Position numbers and translations under genes: made by a program. Shown piece after piece: positions 42,868-52,622 of a stretch of DNA of 64,000 nt. The DNA is from Gemmatimonadales bacterium UBA2982 (GTDB lineage Bacteria; Gemmatimonadota; Gemmatimonadetes; Longimicrobiales; Gaopeijiaceae). Below the pieces are notes generated by a model, which searched no databases, was not told the origin of the DNA, and saw nothing but the letters and a program-made list of their open reading frames with translations. The stretch lies in assembly GCA_002347035.1 (NCBI GenBank), contig DEAM01000026.1:1-64000 (forward strand). The letters run 5' to 3'. Every line of letters starts with the position of its first letter. Position 1 is the first letter of the stretch.

Positions 42868-45732
42868 CTAATCGTAAGCCTCTACCGGCGGACAAGAGCA
42901 GACGAAGTTTCTATCTCCGTGGGCGTTATCGACTCGCCGCACCGGAGGCCAAAATTTCGCAGCGTGAGTCCACGGCGCAGGATAAGCAGCGCTAGAGCGT
43001 GCGTAGGGATGGGCCCAATCATCTGCGGTCAACATTGCAGCTGTGTGTGGTGCATTTCTGAGGACATTATCATCCGGGTCTGCAACACCAGCTAGGATTT
43101 GGTCCACTTCCCCCTTAATAGCGATCATCGCGTCACAAAAGCGATCAAGTTCTTCTTTAGACTCTGATTCAGTCGGCTCAATCATGAGTGTGCCAACAAC
43201 TGGCCACGACACGGTAGGCGCATGAAAGCCATAGTCGATGAGGCGTTTCGCAACATCTTCCTCTGTGATGCCCGTCGCCATCCTCATTGGCCTAAGATCC
43301 AAGATGAACTCGTGGGCGACGAGGCCATTCACCCCGCGGTAGAGAACATCAAAGTGGTTCTCGAGTCGTTTGGCCATATAGTTGGCATTGAGTATCGCTA
43401 CCTCTGATGCACGCTGGATCCCGCCCTTACCCAACATGGCGATGTAGGCCCATGATATCGGAAGGATACCCGCACTACCCCAAGCAGCAGATGAGATCGC
43501 CCCGATTGCTCGATCCCCTCCCACATTGTGGATCGGGTGGCCTGGGAGATAAGGAGCTAGCTTGTTGTTGACACAGATCGGGCCCATTCCTGGCCCACCA
43601 CCCCCGTGTGGTATCGCGAACGTCTTGTGAAGATTTATATGACACACATCTGCACCGTAGTCACCTGGGCGAGCGAGCCCAACCTGCGCGTTTAGGTTAG
43701 CCCCATCTAGGTAAACGAGCCCGCCATTGTCATGCACGGTGCGGCACACATCCTGGATACTTTCCTCGAAAACACCGTGCGTTGACGGATATGTAACCAT
43801 AAAGGCCGCTAGTGCTTCTGCATGTTCATGGGCCTTCGCGGTTAGGTCTTCCACGTCGATCGTGCCATCTTCGGCACTCTTCACTACCACCACCTTCATA
43901 CCTGCCATCACTGCACTGGCCGGATTCGTACCATGAGCAGAAGCAGGTATCAGGCAAATATTTCGGTGGGTATCCCCGCGGTCCTCATGGTAAGCACGGA
44001 TCACCAAGAGGCCAGCATACTCACCCTGCGCGCCGGAGTTGGGCTGCAACGAAGTTTTAGCAAAACCAGTGATGACCGCTAGCCACCTCTCAAGATCAGA
44101 GAAAATCTTCTGGTAGCCACGTGCTTGATCCAGCGGAGCAAAAGGGTGCAACCCCCCCCATTCCCTCCAAGTAATTCCTGCCATTTGGCTAGTAGCATTG
44201 AGCTTCATCGTGCAAGACCCAAGTGGAATCATACTCGTGTTAAGAGAAAGATCCTTGTTCTCAAGCCGATGGAGATAACGAAGCATTTCAGTTTCTGAAT
44301 GATACCGCTTGAAAACTGGGTGCTCCATGTACGGGCTTTGTCGAGCAGCCCATTCAGGGAGGCCCGGAACAGGGACACTTTCGGATACAGAGCACGCACT
44401 GAAGTCTGGCGGTGCTCCATCATTGAAAACAGCGAAAAGATCATTGATATCGATCGATCTCGTCACTTCATCCAACGCGATCCCCAGGGTACCGTCACCG
44501 AAGTCCCGCAGATTAATTCCTGCTGCCAAAGCGTAAGCCATGACCTCTTCGGCATCCTTGTTGGGCCGGACACGGATGGTATCGAAGAAGACTTCAGTTA
44601 GTACTTCATGACCCAGTAATTTAAGGCCAGACATCAACGCCCAAGTGAGCCCTCTAACCTGCTCTGCAATCTTTCTGATACCAGCAGGTCCATGGTAGAC
44701 CCCAAAAGCGGCAGCCATGATCGCCAGCAGTACCTGCGCTGTGCAAATATTAGACGTAGCCTTTTCTCGACGAATGTGCTGCTCGCGCGTCTGGAGAGCC
44801 ATGCGAAGCGCTGGGTTTCCAGCTTCGTCAACCGAAACCCCGATGATACGCCCTGGAAGCTTTCTCTTGAAAGACTCTCCAGCAGCCATGAAAGCTGCGT
44901 GCGGCCCACCGAACCCCAATGGCACACCAAACCGTTGGGAGTTGCCGATCGCAACATCGGCGCCCCATTCCCCAGGGGGAGTCAGCATAGTGAGCGCCAG
45001 TAGGTCCGTGGCCGCTACCACCATGGCACCTAAAGTCTTCACCCTGGCGGTAAAATTACGATAATCCAATACCCTTCCATCAGTGCTCGGGTACTGCACT
45101 AGAGCCCCAAAAATGCCGTCCTGAGGCTCGAAAGTCTCGTGATCACCAACAATCACCTCAATGCCCAGCGGCCAGGCACGAGTTTTGACAACATCTATAG
45201 TCTGCGGATGACACAACTCTGAAACGAAGAACACGTTGGCCCCGGCGGTTGCTTCTCCATGCGCAAGGTGCATCGCTTCTGCTGCTGCTGTAGCCTCATC
45301 AAGTAGTGACGCGTTCGCTATCTCCAGGCCAGTCAGATCAATGATCATCGTTTGAAAATTCAGCAGAGCCTCTAAACGACCCTGAGCAATCTCAGCCTGG
45401 TAAGGAGTGTACTGAGTATACCAGCCTGGATTTTCGAGAATATTCCTTTGAATCACAGAAGGTACATGGGTGTCACTGTAACCCATCCCCAGAAACGACC
45501 GGAAAACTTTATTCTTGGAAGCGATCGTCCTCAGATGCGAGAGGAGATCTGCTTCTGTCAGAGGCCCCGATAAATCAAGTTCCTTTTCGACTCGGATTGA
45601 TGAGGGCACAAGGTCGTCCACCAACTGGTTTAACGATGGATAACCGACGGCCTCAAGCATAGCCATCACATCAGCCTCATCCGGGCCAAGATGGCGAGCT
45701 TCAAAGTCGGGCGATGGGTCGACCCGGGTCAT
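42868..45732 (-). CDS. gcvP: glycine dehydrogenase (decarboxylating), P protein
   Basis: A 954-residue single-chain GcvP, in contrast to the two-subunit form. Seen: RHLGPDEADVMAMLEAVGY at the start, FLGMGYSDTHVP, YTPYQAEIAQGRLEAL in the N-half, and NLHKTFAIPHGGGGPG with the PLP lysine in the C-half. It decarboxylates glycine and loads the aminomethyl group on the lipoyl arm of GcvH, whose gene is 37 nt upstream. gcvT and lpd are not in the window. The usual glycine riboswitch pattern was not found ahead of gcvH. Confidence 0.97.
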   Translation of the reverse strand: MTRVDPSPDFEARHLGPDEADVMAMLEAVGYPSLNQLVDDLVPSSIRVEKELDLSGPLTEADLLSHLRTIASKNKVFRSFLGMGYSDTHVPSVIQRNILENPGWYTQYTPYQAEIAQGRLEALLNFQTMIIDLTGLEIANASLLDEATAAAEAMHLAHGEATAGANVFFVSELCHPQTIDVVKTRAWPLGIEVIVGDHETFEPQDGIFGALVQYPSTDGRVLDYRNFTARVKTLGAMVVAATDLLALTMLTPPGEWGADVAIGNSQRFGVPLGFGGPHAAFMAAGESFKRKLPGRIIGVSVDEAGNPALRMALQTREQHIRREKATSNICTAQVLLAIMAAAFGVYHGPAGIRKIAEQVRGLTWALMSGLKLLGHEVLTEVFFDTIRVRPNKDAEEVMAYALAAGINLRDFGDGTLGIALDEVTRSIDINDLFAVFNDGAPPDFSACSVSESVPVPGLPEWAARQSPYMEHPVFKRYHSETEMLRYLHRLENKDLSLNTSMIPLGSCTMKLNATSQMAGITWREWGGLHPFAPLDQARGYQKIFSDLERWLAVITGFAKTSLQPNSGAQGEYAGLLVIRAYHEDRGDTHRNICLIPASAHGTNPASAVMAGMKVVVVKSAEDGTIDVEDLTAKAHEHAEALAAFMVTYPSTHGVFEESIQDVCRTVHDNGGLVYLDGANLNAQVGLARPGDYGADVCHINLHKTFAIPHGGGGPGMGPICVNNKLAPYLPGHPIHNVGGDRAIGAISSAAWGSAGILPISWAYIAMLGKGGIQRASEVAILNANYMAKRLENHFDVLYRGVNGLVAHEFILDLRPMRMATGITEEDVAKRLIDYGFHAPTVSWPVVGTLMIEPTESESKEELDRFCDAMIAIKGEVDQILAGVADPDDNVLRNAPHTAAMLTADDWAHPYARSSAAYPAPWTHAAKFWPPVRRVDNAHGDRNFVCSCPPVEAYD

Positions 45733-45769
45733 GGCAATAATTGAGGAGTTGGAAAGGACGAGGGCCCGG

Positions 45770-46156
45770 TCAGCCTATATGCTCCGCATAGCCGTCCGGC
45801 GTCAGGAGTTCGTCAACTTCGGTCGGATCACTCACCCGTAGACGAATCATCCAACCGGCACCGTACGGATCAGAATTCACGAGCGACGGATCGTCATCGA
45901 GGTCGGTATTGATATCAATTACCTCCCCTTCTACAGGGCAGTACAAGTCACTAACCGCCTTTACAGCCTCAATGGTTCCAAATACCTCCATTTTCTGGAG
46001 GATCACTCCCGTATCAGGCAACTCTACAAACACCACATCACCAAGCTCACCCTGAGCGTAATCAGTGATCCCGATCACGTAGACACTCTCGTCATCAGTG
46101 CCCTGTAAGTACTCATGCTCTTCGGTGTAATGTAGGTCACTGCGAATCTCGGACAT
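45770..46156 (-). CDS. gcvH: glycine cleavage system H protein
   Basis: A 128-residue lipoyl carrier. FGTIEAVKAVSDLYCPVEGEV holds the lipoylated Lys in EAVKAVSD (about 65), and YTEEHEYLQ is the usual start. GAGAGGA precedes the ATG at 46156. It shuttles the aminomethyl group between GcvP, GcvT and Lpd. A lipoate-ligase-family protein that could modify it is encoded downstream at 41281. Confidence 0.96.
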   Translation of the reverse strand: MSEIRSDLHYTEEHEYLQGTDDESVYVIGITDYAQGELGDVVFVELPDTGVILQKMEVFGTIEAVKAVSDLYCPVEGEVIDINTDLDDDPSLVNSDPYGAGWMIRLRVSDPTEVDELLTPDGYAEHIG

Positions 46157-46580
46157 CCAGTCCTCTCACGAGTATAGCGGCAAAAGTTTGGAGTAAAGCG
46201 ACCTGAGCATGACGGGGTTTCGACGCCGGGTCAACCCTGCTCAATTCAGTCCTTCGCACTACCTTACTAAGCTTGAGTTCGACTGGACTCATGGACCTGA
46301 ATACGCGTCTCGCAACCCTCGCCACACCTACTTAGAGTTAACGTGATCTCCAGGGCCGCACTGGTTAGAATGTCTAGCTGTAAATACTAAGCTTCGTGCA
46401 CCCATTCGAATCCAAGGTGACTCGTAGGGTGGCGTCGATGCGTATAGAATTGCATGGTGGGGTTTGATTATTGCGGAAGAGAACGGCCCTCAGACATGTC
46501 AGACAGTGACACTGAGGCCTGGAGTATCTTCAAAGTTTGCCGAACATGAATAGACATACCATCGCTAAGGTGCTGATGAG
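46157..46580. other. intergenic region between gcvH and tatA
   Basis: About 420 nt between divergent genes, so both promoters should lie here. On the minus strand a TTGACC is seen about 120 nt before gcvH. I looked for glycine-riboswitch elements and did not find them. No small gene is convincing. Confidence 0.45.
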
Positions 46581-46802
46581 ATGAGTTATACAACTGCCTC
46601 CCTTGCCCTGATCACGTTCGGAATCTGGGAGACGCTGCTAGTTGTCGGCGTCCTCATGCTTCTTTTCGGAGCGAAAAAGTTGCCCATGTTGGCCCGCGGG
46701 CTTGGCACTGGCATCCGAAATTTCAAGGGTGAACTGAAGGAAAGTCCCAAACTTCAAGAAGCCCCAGCCGACCCAGAGGCTGGCGAGGCCGACACTCCAT
46801 AA
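46581..46802 (+). CDS. tatA: Sec-independent translocase subunit TatA/TatE
   Basis: A 73-residue protein: one N-terminal membrane helix (about 12-30), then LLFGAKKLPMLARGLGTGIRNF, the amphipathic helix typical of TatA, and an acidic tail. TatA forms the pore of the twin-arginine export pathway. ActB in this window begins with a twin-arginine motif and would be a client. tatB/tatC are not in the window. The ATG is at 46581. Confidence 0.92.
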   Translation: MSYTTASLALITFGIWETLLVVGVLMLLFGAKKLPMLARGLGTGIRNFKGELKESPKLQEAPADPEAGEADTP

Positions 46803-46810
46803 GCAACGGT

Positions 46811-47560
46811 ATGGCATCAGACGCGCTATCGCGCGTCGTCGTCGTCCTCGATCACCCAAAGGATGTCGTTAATATTGCTGGGGTTGTCCGCGTCATGATG
46901 AATTTTGGTTTGTCTCGACTTAGGCTCGTTCAACCGGATGAGTTTGACTCCTACCGGATCGGAGGTATCGCGCACCGCAGTGCTCCTCTCACTGAGTCAG
47001 CCACGCTTCATGAAACGCTGGAGGATGCGGTTGCAGACGCAAACTTCGTTGTAGGTACAACCGCCAGAGCAAGAACCGCCGGTCGGAGCTACGTTCGGCC
47101 CCGCAAGATCGGTGGAGTGATAGCTGAAAAAGCCGCTGATAGCACAGTTGCAATCGTACTAGGGCGCGAGGACCGAGGGCTCACAAATGAGGACCTCGAT
47201 TCCTGCCACGCCGTGACGATCATCCCAACTGCACCTAAATACTCAAGCCTTAACCTTGCTCAAGCGTGCCTAGTCGTAGCTTACGAAGTTTTCCTCGCAG
47301 TTGGAGCAGGTGAACAAGAGATACCAAAGGGACGTCGAGCAACACGCGCTCCTACCCAAGAGGAGCTGGAGGAGACATTCACAGCCATAGAGGCTGGGCT
47401 AGCTCAGATAGACTTTTATAAGGCTCGGGAGCCTAGCGCCGTGATGCGGACACTCCGGACGATCTTATCCCGGGCAGAGCCAGACCTCAGAGAAGCCCGG
47501 CTCCTGGCCGCTATCGGTTATGAGATTCAGCATCACATTGACAGGATCACTAAATCTTGA
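46811..47560 (+). CDS. trmJ: SPOUT RNA methyltransferase, TrmJ-like
   Basis: A 249-residue SpoU/SPOUT methyltransferase. Seen: VVLDHPKDVVNIAGVVRVM (motif 1 with the N of the family), VLGREDRGLTNEDLD and IIPTAPKYSSLNLAQACLVV, the SAM-binding trefoil-knot motifs. TrmJ proteins methylate the ribose at position 32 of tRNA; other members act on rRNA. It follows tatA by eight nt. Confidence 0.9.
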   Translation: MASDALSRVVVVLDHPKDVVNIAGVVRVMMNFGLSRLRLVQPDEFDSYRIGGIAHRSAPLTESATLHETLEDAVADANFVVGTTARARTAGRSYVRPRKIGGVIAEKAADSTVAIVLGREDRGLTNEDLDSCHAVTIIPTAPKYSSLNLAQACLVVAYEVFLAVGAGEQEIPKGRRATRAPTQEELEETFTAIEAGLAQIDFYKAREPSAVMRTLRTILSRAEPDLREARLLAAIGYEIQHHIDRITKS

Positions 47561-47632
47561 TGGGCTTGATTCAACTTCGCCATCTAGCAAAGGTCTTCAG
47601 GCTTATCTTATTGCAAACTCCTTGAGCATCTT

Positions 47633-48421
47633 ATGACTGACAAGCCCACGTTGCAGGAGGTCCGCGAGCTTCTAGACTTCGCAACCCAACTCGCAATCCA
47701 GGCTGGCGACCATACACTCAAATACTTTGGCGGTGTTGTACACCATGACGCCAAGGGTGATGGTTCGCCGGTCACCATAGCCGATAGGGAAGCCGAGCAG
47801 CTGATTAGGGCTAAGATTGAGAAACACTACCCTCATCATTCAATCCTCGGTGAGGAGTACGGGGAATCCAACGAAGGCGCGCGTGTTCGTTGGATTCTCG
47901 ATCCTATCGACGCCACTCGTTCCTTTATGCGTGGTGTACCTCTCTACGGAGTGCTCATAGGCATAGAGATCGAAGGTGAGAGCGCTGTAGGAGTTTCTCA
48001 CTTCCCACCGCTCTCTGAAACGATAGCAGCCGGGATGGGTCTCGGTTGCACTTGGAATGGAAAGCCCTGTCGAGTCTCACCAGTTTCCGAGCTTGAAAAC
48101 GCCGTGATCTGCACTACGGATGTGGAGCGGATCTTGTCTCGCCCTGAAGGGAAAGGCTGGCGCCGCCTGCAACAGCAAGCCGCTTTCTCACGCACGTGGG
48201 GTGACTGCTACGGACATGCACTGGTGGCCACCGGCAGAATCGAAGCTCAGGTTGATCCTGTCATGGCGCCGTGGGACGCCGGTCCATTTCTAACGATTAC
48301 AACAGAAGCTGGTGGCCTCTTTACTACCTTAAGCGGTGACGCAACAGTGCACGGCGGCTCAGGAGTCAGTAGCAACGGGCTAATCCACAAGAAAGTCCTC
48401 GCAGACCTCATTGACCTATAA
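47633..48421 (+). CDS. hisN: inositol-monophosphatase-family phosphatase, HisN-like
   Basis: A 262-residue FIG/IMPase superfamily enzyme. Metal sites: DGSPVTIADREAE, GEEYGE (Glu pair), ILDPIDATRSFMRG for the DPxDxT motif, and APWDAGPFLTITTEAGG near the end. The ATRSF form and the overall pattern fit histidinol-phosphatase (HisN) of the IMPase type, but inositol monophosphatase cannot be excluded. No other his gene is next to it. Confidence 0.85.
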   Translation: MTDKPTLQEVRELLDFATQLAIQAGDHTLKYFGGVVHHDAKGDGSPVTIADREAEQLIRAKIEKHYPHHSILGEEYGESNEGARVRWILDPIDATRSFMRGVPLYGVLIGIEIEGESAVGVSHFPPLSETIAAGMGLGCTWNGKPCRVSPVSELENAVICTTDVERILSRPEGKGWRRLQQQAAFSRTWGDCYGHALVATGRIEAQVDPVMAPWDAGPFLTITTEAGGLFTTLSGDATVHGGSGVSSNGLIHKKVLADLIDL

Positions 48422-48463
48422 ATTACTGCAGCTTGAGGCCAAGCATTGCCTTAAGGCGTCAAG

Positions 48464-49162
48464 CTATGTGCGAGTCAGGTTATACTTGAAGATGCACCAG
48501 ATTGCCCGGACACCATCCTTCCACCCGATCTTCTTTCCTTCGTCGTAGGTGCGGCCCGAGTATGAGATGCCGACCTCGTAGATCCTCAACCGCATTTGAG
48601 CGAGCTTCGCGGTGATCTCTGGCTCGAACCCAAATCGGTCTTCTTTGAGGTCAACAGATTTTATTATCTCAGTCTTGAATGCCTTATAGCAGGTTTCCAT
48701 GTCCGTGAGATTGAGGCCGGTTAACGCGTTTGATAAGAGAGTAAGAAATTTGTTGCCTACCGAGTGCCAAAAATAGAAGACCCTATGACTCTGGCCACCT
48801 ATAAAACGTGATCCGTAAACGACGTCTGCCTTACCCAACAAAATAGGATTAAGGATCTTGGGGTAATCGAATGGATCGTACTCAAGATCAGCGTCTTGAA
48901 TGATTGTTACGTCTCCTGAAGCGACACAGATACCCGTCCGGAGTGCAGCCCCTTTCCCGCGATTCTTTTCATGCTGAAGCAGGGTTATGTCGCTCGCTTC
49001 AGCCAGCTGCTCTAATATTTCTCGAGTGCCATCAGTCGATGCGTCATCAACTATGATGATTTCTTTTTCATACGGCGCATCACGTACTCGTTTGACGATC
49101 TCTACAATAGTCGTCTTTTCATTGAAGACCGGCATCACAACCGACAGAGTAGGCAAGGGCAA
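48464..49162 (-). CDS. family 2 glycosyltransferase, dolichyl-P-mannose synthase-like
   Basis: A 232-residue GT2 enzyme. Seen: LSVVMPVFNEKTTI at the start, IIIVDDASTDGT, NRGKGAALRTGI and IIQDADLEYDP with the metal-binding DxD. There is no membrane helix, and the pattern fits polyprenyl-phosphate sugar transferases (DPM1/GtrB-like catalytic part). The TTG at 49162 is directly after GGGAG; a second TTG two codons on, with 6-nt spacing, may be the true start. Confidence 0.9.
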   Translation of the reverse strand: MPLPTLSVVMPVFNEKTTIVEIVKRVRDAPYEKEIIIVDDASTDGTREILEQLAEASDITLLQHEKNRGKGAALRTGICVASGDVTIIQDADLEYDPFDYPKILNPILLGKADVVYGSRFIGGQSHRVFYFWHSVGNKFLTLLSNALTGLNLTDMETCYKAFKTEIIKSVDLKEDRFGFEPEITAKLAQMRLRIYEVGISYSGRTYDEGKKIGWKDGVRAIWCIFKYNLTRT

Positions 49163-49290
49163 CTCCCTGTTTACTTCTGAGTCCTCTGGGTTGGTCAGGA
49201 ACTCATCCTTTTAGAGCTCATCATCGCAAAGTTGAGCCATCAGTCAGTGAGGTGGTTCACATTCTCACCTTCAGAGTAGGAACTGGAGGC

Positions 49291-49518
49291 TTAATCCTCC
49301 TGGTCGATAGAGGGGGGCGGATGACCCCAACGGATAAGCGACCACAAGCGCTCATGACCGTAGAAGACTATGAACTTTGCCACGGCCTCAATTCCGCCGA
49401 CAAACAGGGCCAACTCCAGTTCGCCCGACAAAAGAAGAACGATTCCTACCGTAGTTAATGAAGCTAGTAGACGCCAAGTGACGGCTTTAGCCAGGCTCCT
49501 GGAACGCGTATCACCCAT
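49291..49518 (-). CDS. DUF2061 small membrane protein
   Basis: A 75-residue protein with RSLAKAVTWRLLASLTTVG at the start and two hydrophobic segments, then EAVAKFIVFYGHERLW, the DUF2061 hallmarks. The family is of unknown function and sometimes occurs next to sulfate-assimilation genes; no such gene is here. I chose the ATG at 49518; the frame extends 15 codons further without family similarity. Confidence 0.85.
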   Translation of the reverse strand: MGDTRSRSLAKAVTWRLLASLTTVGIVLLLSGELELALFVGGIEAVAKFIVFYGHERLWSLIRWGHPPPSIDQED

Positions 49519-49707
49519 GCTTATCGATCCCTGAAGGTAGCTTTGTGGTGGCTGGCCACACATCCTCTACAATGGAGCCTTAGCCTAGAATTCCACAAGC
49601 TTAACTATCTAACTGAACGACCTGAACACCATCTCTTATCTAACAAAAACTGAAGTCCTCTGCTACATAACATCCTGGATCTTTCGGATGAGGGATGACC
49701 TTTATCC

Positions 49708-50199
49708 CTATCCTGAGTTGACCGACATAAGTTCGACTTCGAAGACAAGTACGGCACCGGATGGGATGTCTCCCGGGGGGCTCGCACCGTACCCTTCCGC
49801 CGGAGGGATGATGATGCGTCGCGTAACACCAACCCGCATACCAGCCATCCCGTCCTGAAAGCCTGGGATGACTTCACGTGGGTTAGCGTTGAATCGGTAG
49901 GAGAACAACCCCTGACTGAACACCTCGCCAGATACTAACCAGCCCGTGTGGTCCACAACTGCGATGTCTCCTGCAGCAAGTAACGCGGTTGAGTCACTAG
50001 CCAATACAAGGTCCTCAATGTAGACCCCGCTGGTAAGTCGCGTCATCTGCGACAGGTCAATATTGAGACTCGAGTGGAAGTCAACTTCTTCGATGACTTC
50101 AAATTCCGGAGCAGTTGGATCGTCGCCGCAACCGCCGATGATTGCTGTGACACCCATCACAATCGCAAGAACTCCGCCCCTCAACCCGCCACTACTCAT
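49708..50199 (-). CDS. FKBP-type peptidyl-prolyl isomerase lipoprotein
   Basis: A 163-residue protein. It starts with a lipoprotein signal ending IIGGC (C24), then an FKBP domain (about 75-160): VVDHTGWLVSG, VIPGFQDGMAGMRVGVTR and IIPPAEGYGASPPGDIPSG. It should speed proline isomerisation in the periplasm. Its ATG overlaps the actF stop (ATGA), so it is translated with the alternative complex III genes. A role in folding of complex III subunits is a natural guess but not shown. Confidence 0.9.
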   Translation of the reverse strand: MSSGGLRGGVLAIVMGVTAIIGGCGDDPTAPEFEVIEEVDFHSSLNIDLSQMTRLTSGVYIEDLVLASDSTALLAAGDIAVVDHTGWLVSGEVFSQGLFSYRFNANPREVIPGFQDGMAGMRVGVTRRIIIPPAEGYGASPPGDIPSGAVLVFEVELMSVNSG

Positions 50200-51506
50200 G
50201 TGGTGGGGCTAGGCACCTCTACTGCCACCTCGGCCTCTAGGGTCTCCGCATCCACCATAGGTTGCCACACTTGAATGGCGGGGAAGGTGCTCAAGAACCA
50301 CCGAACTGCGAGGATGTAGAGGCCAAGAAACATAAGCCCGATTAACGGCTGCCAGTGTGTGAAGATCGGGTCTCCCTCATGATACAAAGACGGCGCGACC
50401 ATACCGTAGCGCTCGAGCCAGATACCGAAGAGAATGATCGACGTAAAGGTCGCCAGCAGAGCGGGCTTCATCTTTGGTTTACGTCCTATGAGTCCCGCAA
50501 AAGGAATAATGAAGCAGAGTACAATCACTAGCGCTGAGTAAGCACCCCACGGGGGATCTGAACGACGAATGATCCAAGCTTGTTCCCATGGAAGCTTACC
50601 GTACCAAATCACGATGTATTGGCTAAAGAACAGGTAAGTCCAGAATACGCAGAACGCGAAAGACAGCTTCCCCAAATCCCAACGCTGTTGAAGGCCGATA
50701 TGATTTTCAAAGGCCGTGTCCTGCGTCCTGAGGTATAAGCTCCAAAGCGCTGTTCCAGCGATTCCCGTCCAAAAGGCCCCCATAAAGAACCAAGGTCCCA
50801 TCATCGTGCTAAACCAGTGCGGCTCTAACGACATGACCCAGTCGTAGGAAACTATAGTCATCGTTAACGCATAAATCATAACAAAAGCCGGTCCCAGTTT
50901 TGTCATCCGGCTGTAGCTGTTGACCTCCTCCTGCTCCTGGCCTCTCCAGCCCTGAGTCAACTTGTCACGCCACCCACTGCGCGATGACTCCTTGTCGCCA
51001 GCTTCTTGTAGAAGTCCCATATCTGGGCGAACAGCGTGGTAGACAAAATAGAGCGCCATCCCAAATAGAAGGCCGACCATTATCACGTTCCTAGTCACAA
51101 GGAACGGCATATTCAGCCACGCTGCCTTATTCGCGACGACGGGATCAGTCTCCATCATCTCAATCCAAGGGAAGTATGTCTCCCCGATACCAAGCATCGG
51201 CAGCATCAAGAGAAATGAGATTGGCAAGAAGGCCACGAATGACTGACTCACCCGGCGTACTGACCAGTTCCATTTCGCTTTCACGATCCATGTTGCCACA
51301 GCGAATAGCACCCCGCCAATGGACACGCTCGTAAAAAACAGCCAGTTAGTCACATAGCTGATCCAAGCAGACTCTGGATTCTGACCAAGGCGGATAACGA
51401 ATGAGATCAGCCCCACGATCACAGCTGCGCCAGCCAACATGGTTGCTCGCGTCGATCGCGGCAGATAGCGGACCGGAATTTCAGTAGGGGCTTGAACGTC
51501 GGCCAT
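50196..51506 (-). CDS. actF: alternative complex III, quinol-oxidoreductase membrane subunit ActF
   Basis: A 436-residue inner-membrane protein with about ten hydrophobic helices, of the NrfD/PsrC-like superfamily, at the ActF position at the end of the act operon. Seen: WISYVTNWLFFTSVSIGGVLF and YDWVMSLEPHWFSTMMGPW. ActF and the similar ActC sit side by side in the membrane and are thought to take part in quinol oxidation and proton transfer. The start forms TAATG with the actE stop. Confidence 0.92.
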   Translation of the reverse strand: MADVQAPTEIPVRYLPRSTRATMLAGAAVIVGLISFVIRLGQNPESAWISYVTNWLFFTSVSIGGVLFAVATWIVKAKWNWSVRRVSQSFVAFLPISFLLMLPMLGIGETYFPWIEMMETDPVVANKAAWLNMPFLVTRNVIMVGLLFGMALYFVYHAVRPDMGLLQEAGDKESSRSGWRDKLTQGWRGQEQEEVNSYSRMTKLGPAFVMIYALTMTIVSYDWVMSLEPHWFSTMMGPWFFMGAFWTGIAGTALWSLYLRTQDTAFENHIGLQQRWDLGKLSFAFCVFWTYLFFSQYIVIWYGKLPWEQAWIIRRSDPPWGAYSALVIVLCFIIPFAGLIGRKPKMKPALLATFTSIILFGIWLERYGMVAPSLYHEGDPIFTHWQPLIGLMFLGLYILAVRWFLSTFPAIQVWQPMVDAETLEAEVAVEVPSPTT

Positions 51507-52120
51507 TAGTTACCTGCCTGCGCCTGGAGTTGACGCACGTAGTTCACGACGTGCCATCGATCAAAATGTGATATCCTACTGCCATACTCCGGCATCAAAC
51601 CTCGGCCCACCCGGATCATCGCATAAATGTATTGATCCGAGTATGCCGCTACGACGTCACCTGAAAGGTTATAAGCTGGTAAAACCAGATGCTGCTGAGC
51701 AATATACGCGTTAGTCCCTACTCCATCAGGCCCATGGCAAACAACGCAGAAGCGCATGTAGATCTCCTCACCTCGGGCCAACGATGCCGCATCCGTAGGA
51801 GTAGTCGGATTAACCATGCCCTGAATCACAGCCGCCCCCTCACCGGGAGTGCCTAGATCGAGTTGAGTGAACGGTGGCACGAACACACCTTCTGGCTGAC
51901 CGATGTTGACTTCTCCATCAGCCGCCGGATAGTTCCCAGCTGAGAATGCAACTGAGTTAATCGGTGCAGGACGGGTATTCTCATATGGATCGAAAGAACG
52001 TTGGTCGCGCATTGAGCGACCGAACACCGAGACCATTGCATCATCAAGCGGCTTGCAGCCTGCCAGAGCTACTAATACCAGCACCCACACCAGCGGTTGC
52101 ATGAGTCGAGCGCTATGCAT
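51506..52120 (-). CDS. actE: alternative complex III, mono-haem cytochrome c lipoprotein ActE
   Basis: A 204-residue lipoprotein cytochrome c. The lipobox is VALAGC (C22), one haem motif is FCVVCHG (about 135), and MPEYGS gives the likely Met ligand. I place the start at ATG 52120, with GAGAGGGGG upstream; the frame extends eight codons further. It accepts electrons from ActA/ActB and passes them to the terminal oxidase. It overlaps actD by eight bases. Confidence 0.92.
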   Translation of the reverse strand: MHSARLMQPLVWVLVLVALAGCKPLDDAMVSVFGRSMRDQRSFDPYENTRPAPINSVAFSAGNYPAADGEVNIGQPEGVFVPPFTQLDLGTPGEGAAVIQGMVNPTTPTDAASLARGEEIYMRFCVVCHGPDGVGTNAYIAQQHLVLPAYNLSGDVVAAYSDQYIYAMIRVGRGLMPEYGSRISHFDRWHVVNYVRQLQAQAGN

Positions 52121-52622
52121 CTGCTGCCCCCTCTCGAACCTCAATCGGCTCCTGCTCGGTCAAAATCCGCCTCGCCTCATCAAGCCGCGCTCCCTCTGCT
52201 TCTACATAGACACCATAGCGACCAGCCGTAAACTCAGGGTCGTATACTACAGCCGGCTTGAGATTCGGAAGTCGACTCAGCACAAAAAGTCCAATGATCG
52301 TGGAGAGTGCACCGAAGAGAATCATCAGCTCGAAGATGATGATTACATAAGGCGGTATCGACACAATCGGCTTCCCGCCAACCACCAGGGGCCAATCCAT
52401 AGAAGTCCATGTAGTAAGGGCCAGGCCCGTCGCTGCTCCAGTAAGGCCACCTACCAGAGTCCATACACGAACCGGGCTTTGATCATAACCGAGTGCATGC
52501 TCGATATGGTGGTCCGGATACGGTGCGTACGCCTTAACCTGAAAGCCCGCACTTCGAAGTCCTGTAATAGCGTCTATAGTCGAATCCAGATACTCGTAAG
52601 ATGCCAGGATACCAGCACTCAT
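52113..52622 (-). CDS. actD: alternative complex III, DUF3341 membrane subunit ActD
   Basis: A 169-residue DUF3341 protein. ASYEYLDSTIDAITGLRSAG at the start and VKAYAPYPDHHIEHALGY are family hallmarks. Two helices (about 55-75 and 90-115) anchor it in the membrane. The ATG forms TGATG with the actC stop. It has no cofactor; its role in the complex is structural or in proton transfer. Confidence 0.93.
   Translation of the reverse strand: MSAGILASYEYLDSTIDAITGLRSAGFQVKAYAPYPDHHIEHALGYDQSPVRVWTLVGGLTGAATGLALTTWTSMDWPLVVGGKPIVSIPPYVIIIFELMILFGALSTIIGLFVLSRLPNLKPAVVYDPEFTAGRYGVYVEAEGARLDEARRILTEQEPIEVREGAADA

Noticed and set aside
46157..46580. Glycine riboswitch ahead of gcvH-gcvP
   Set aside because: The conserved tandem aptamer elements were not found on the minus strand.
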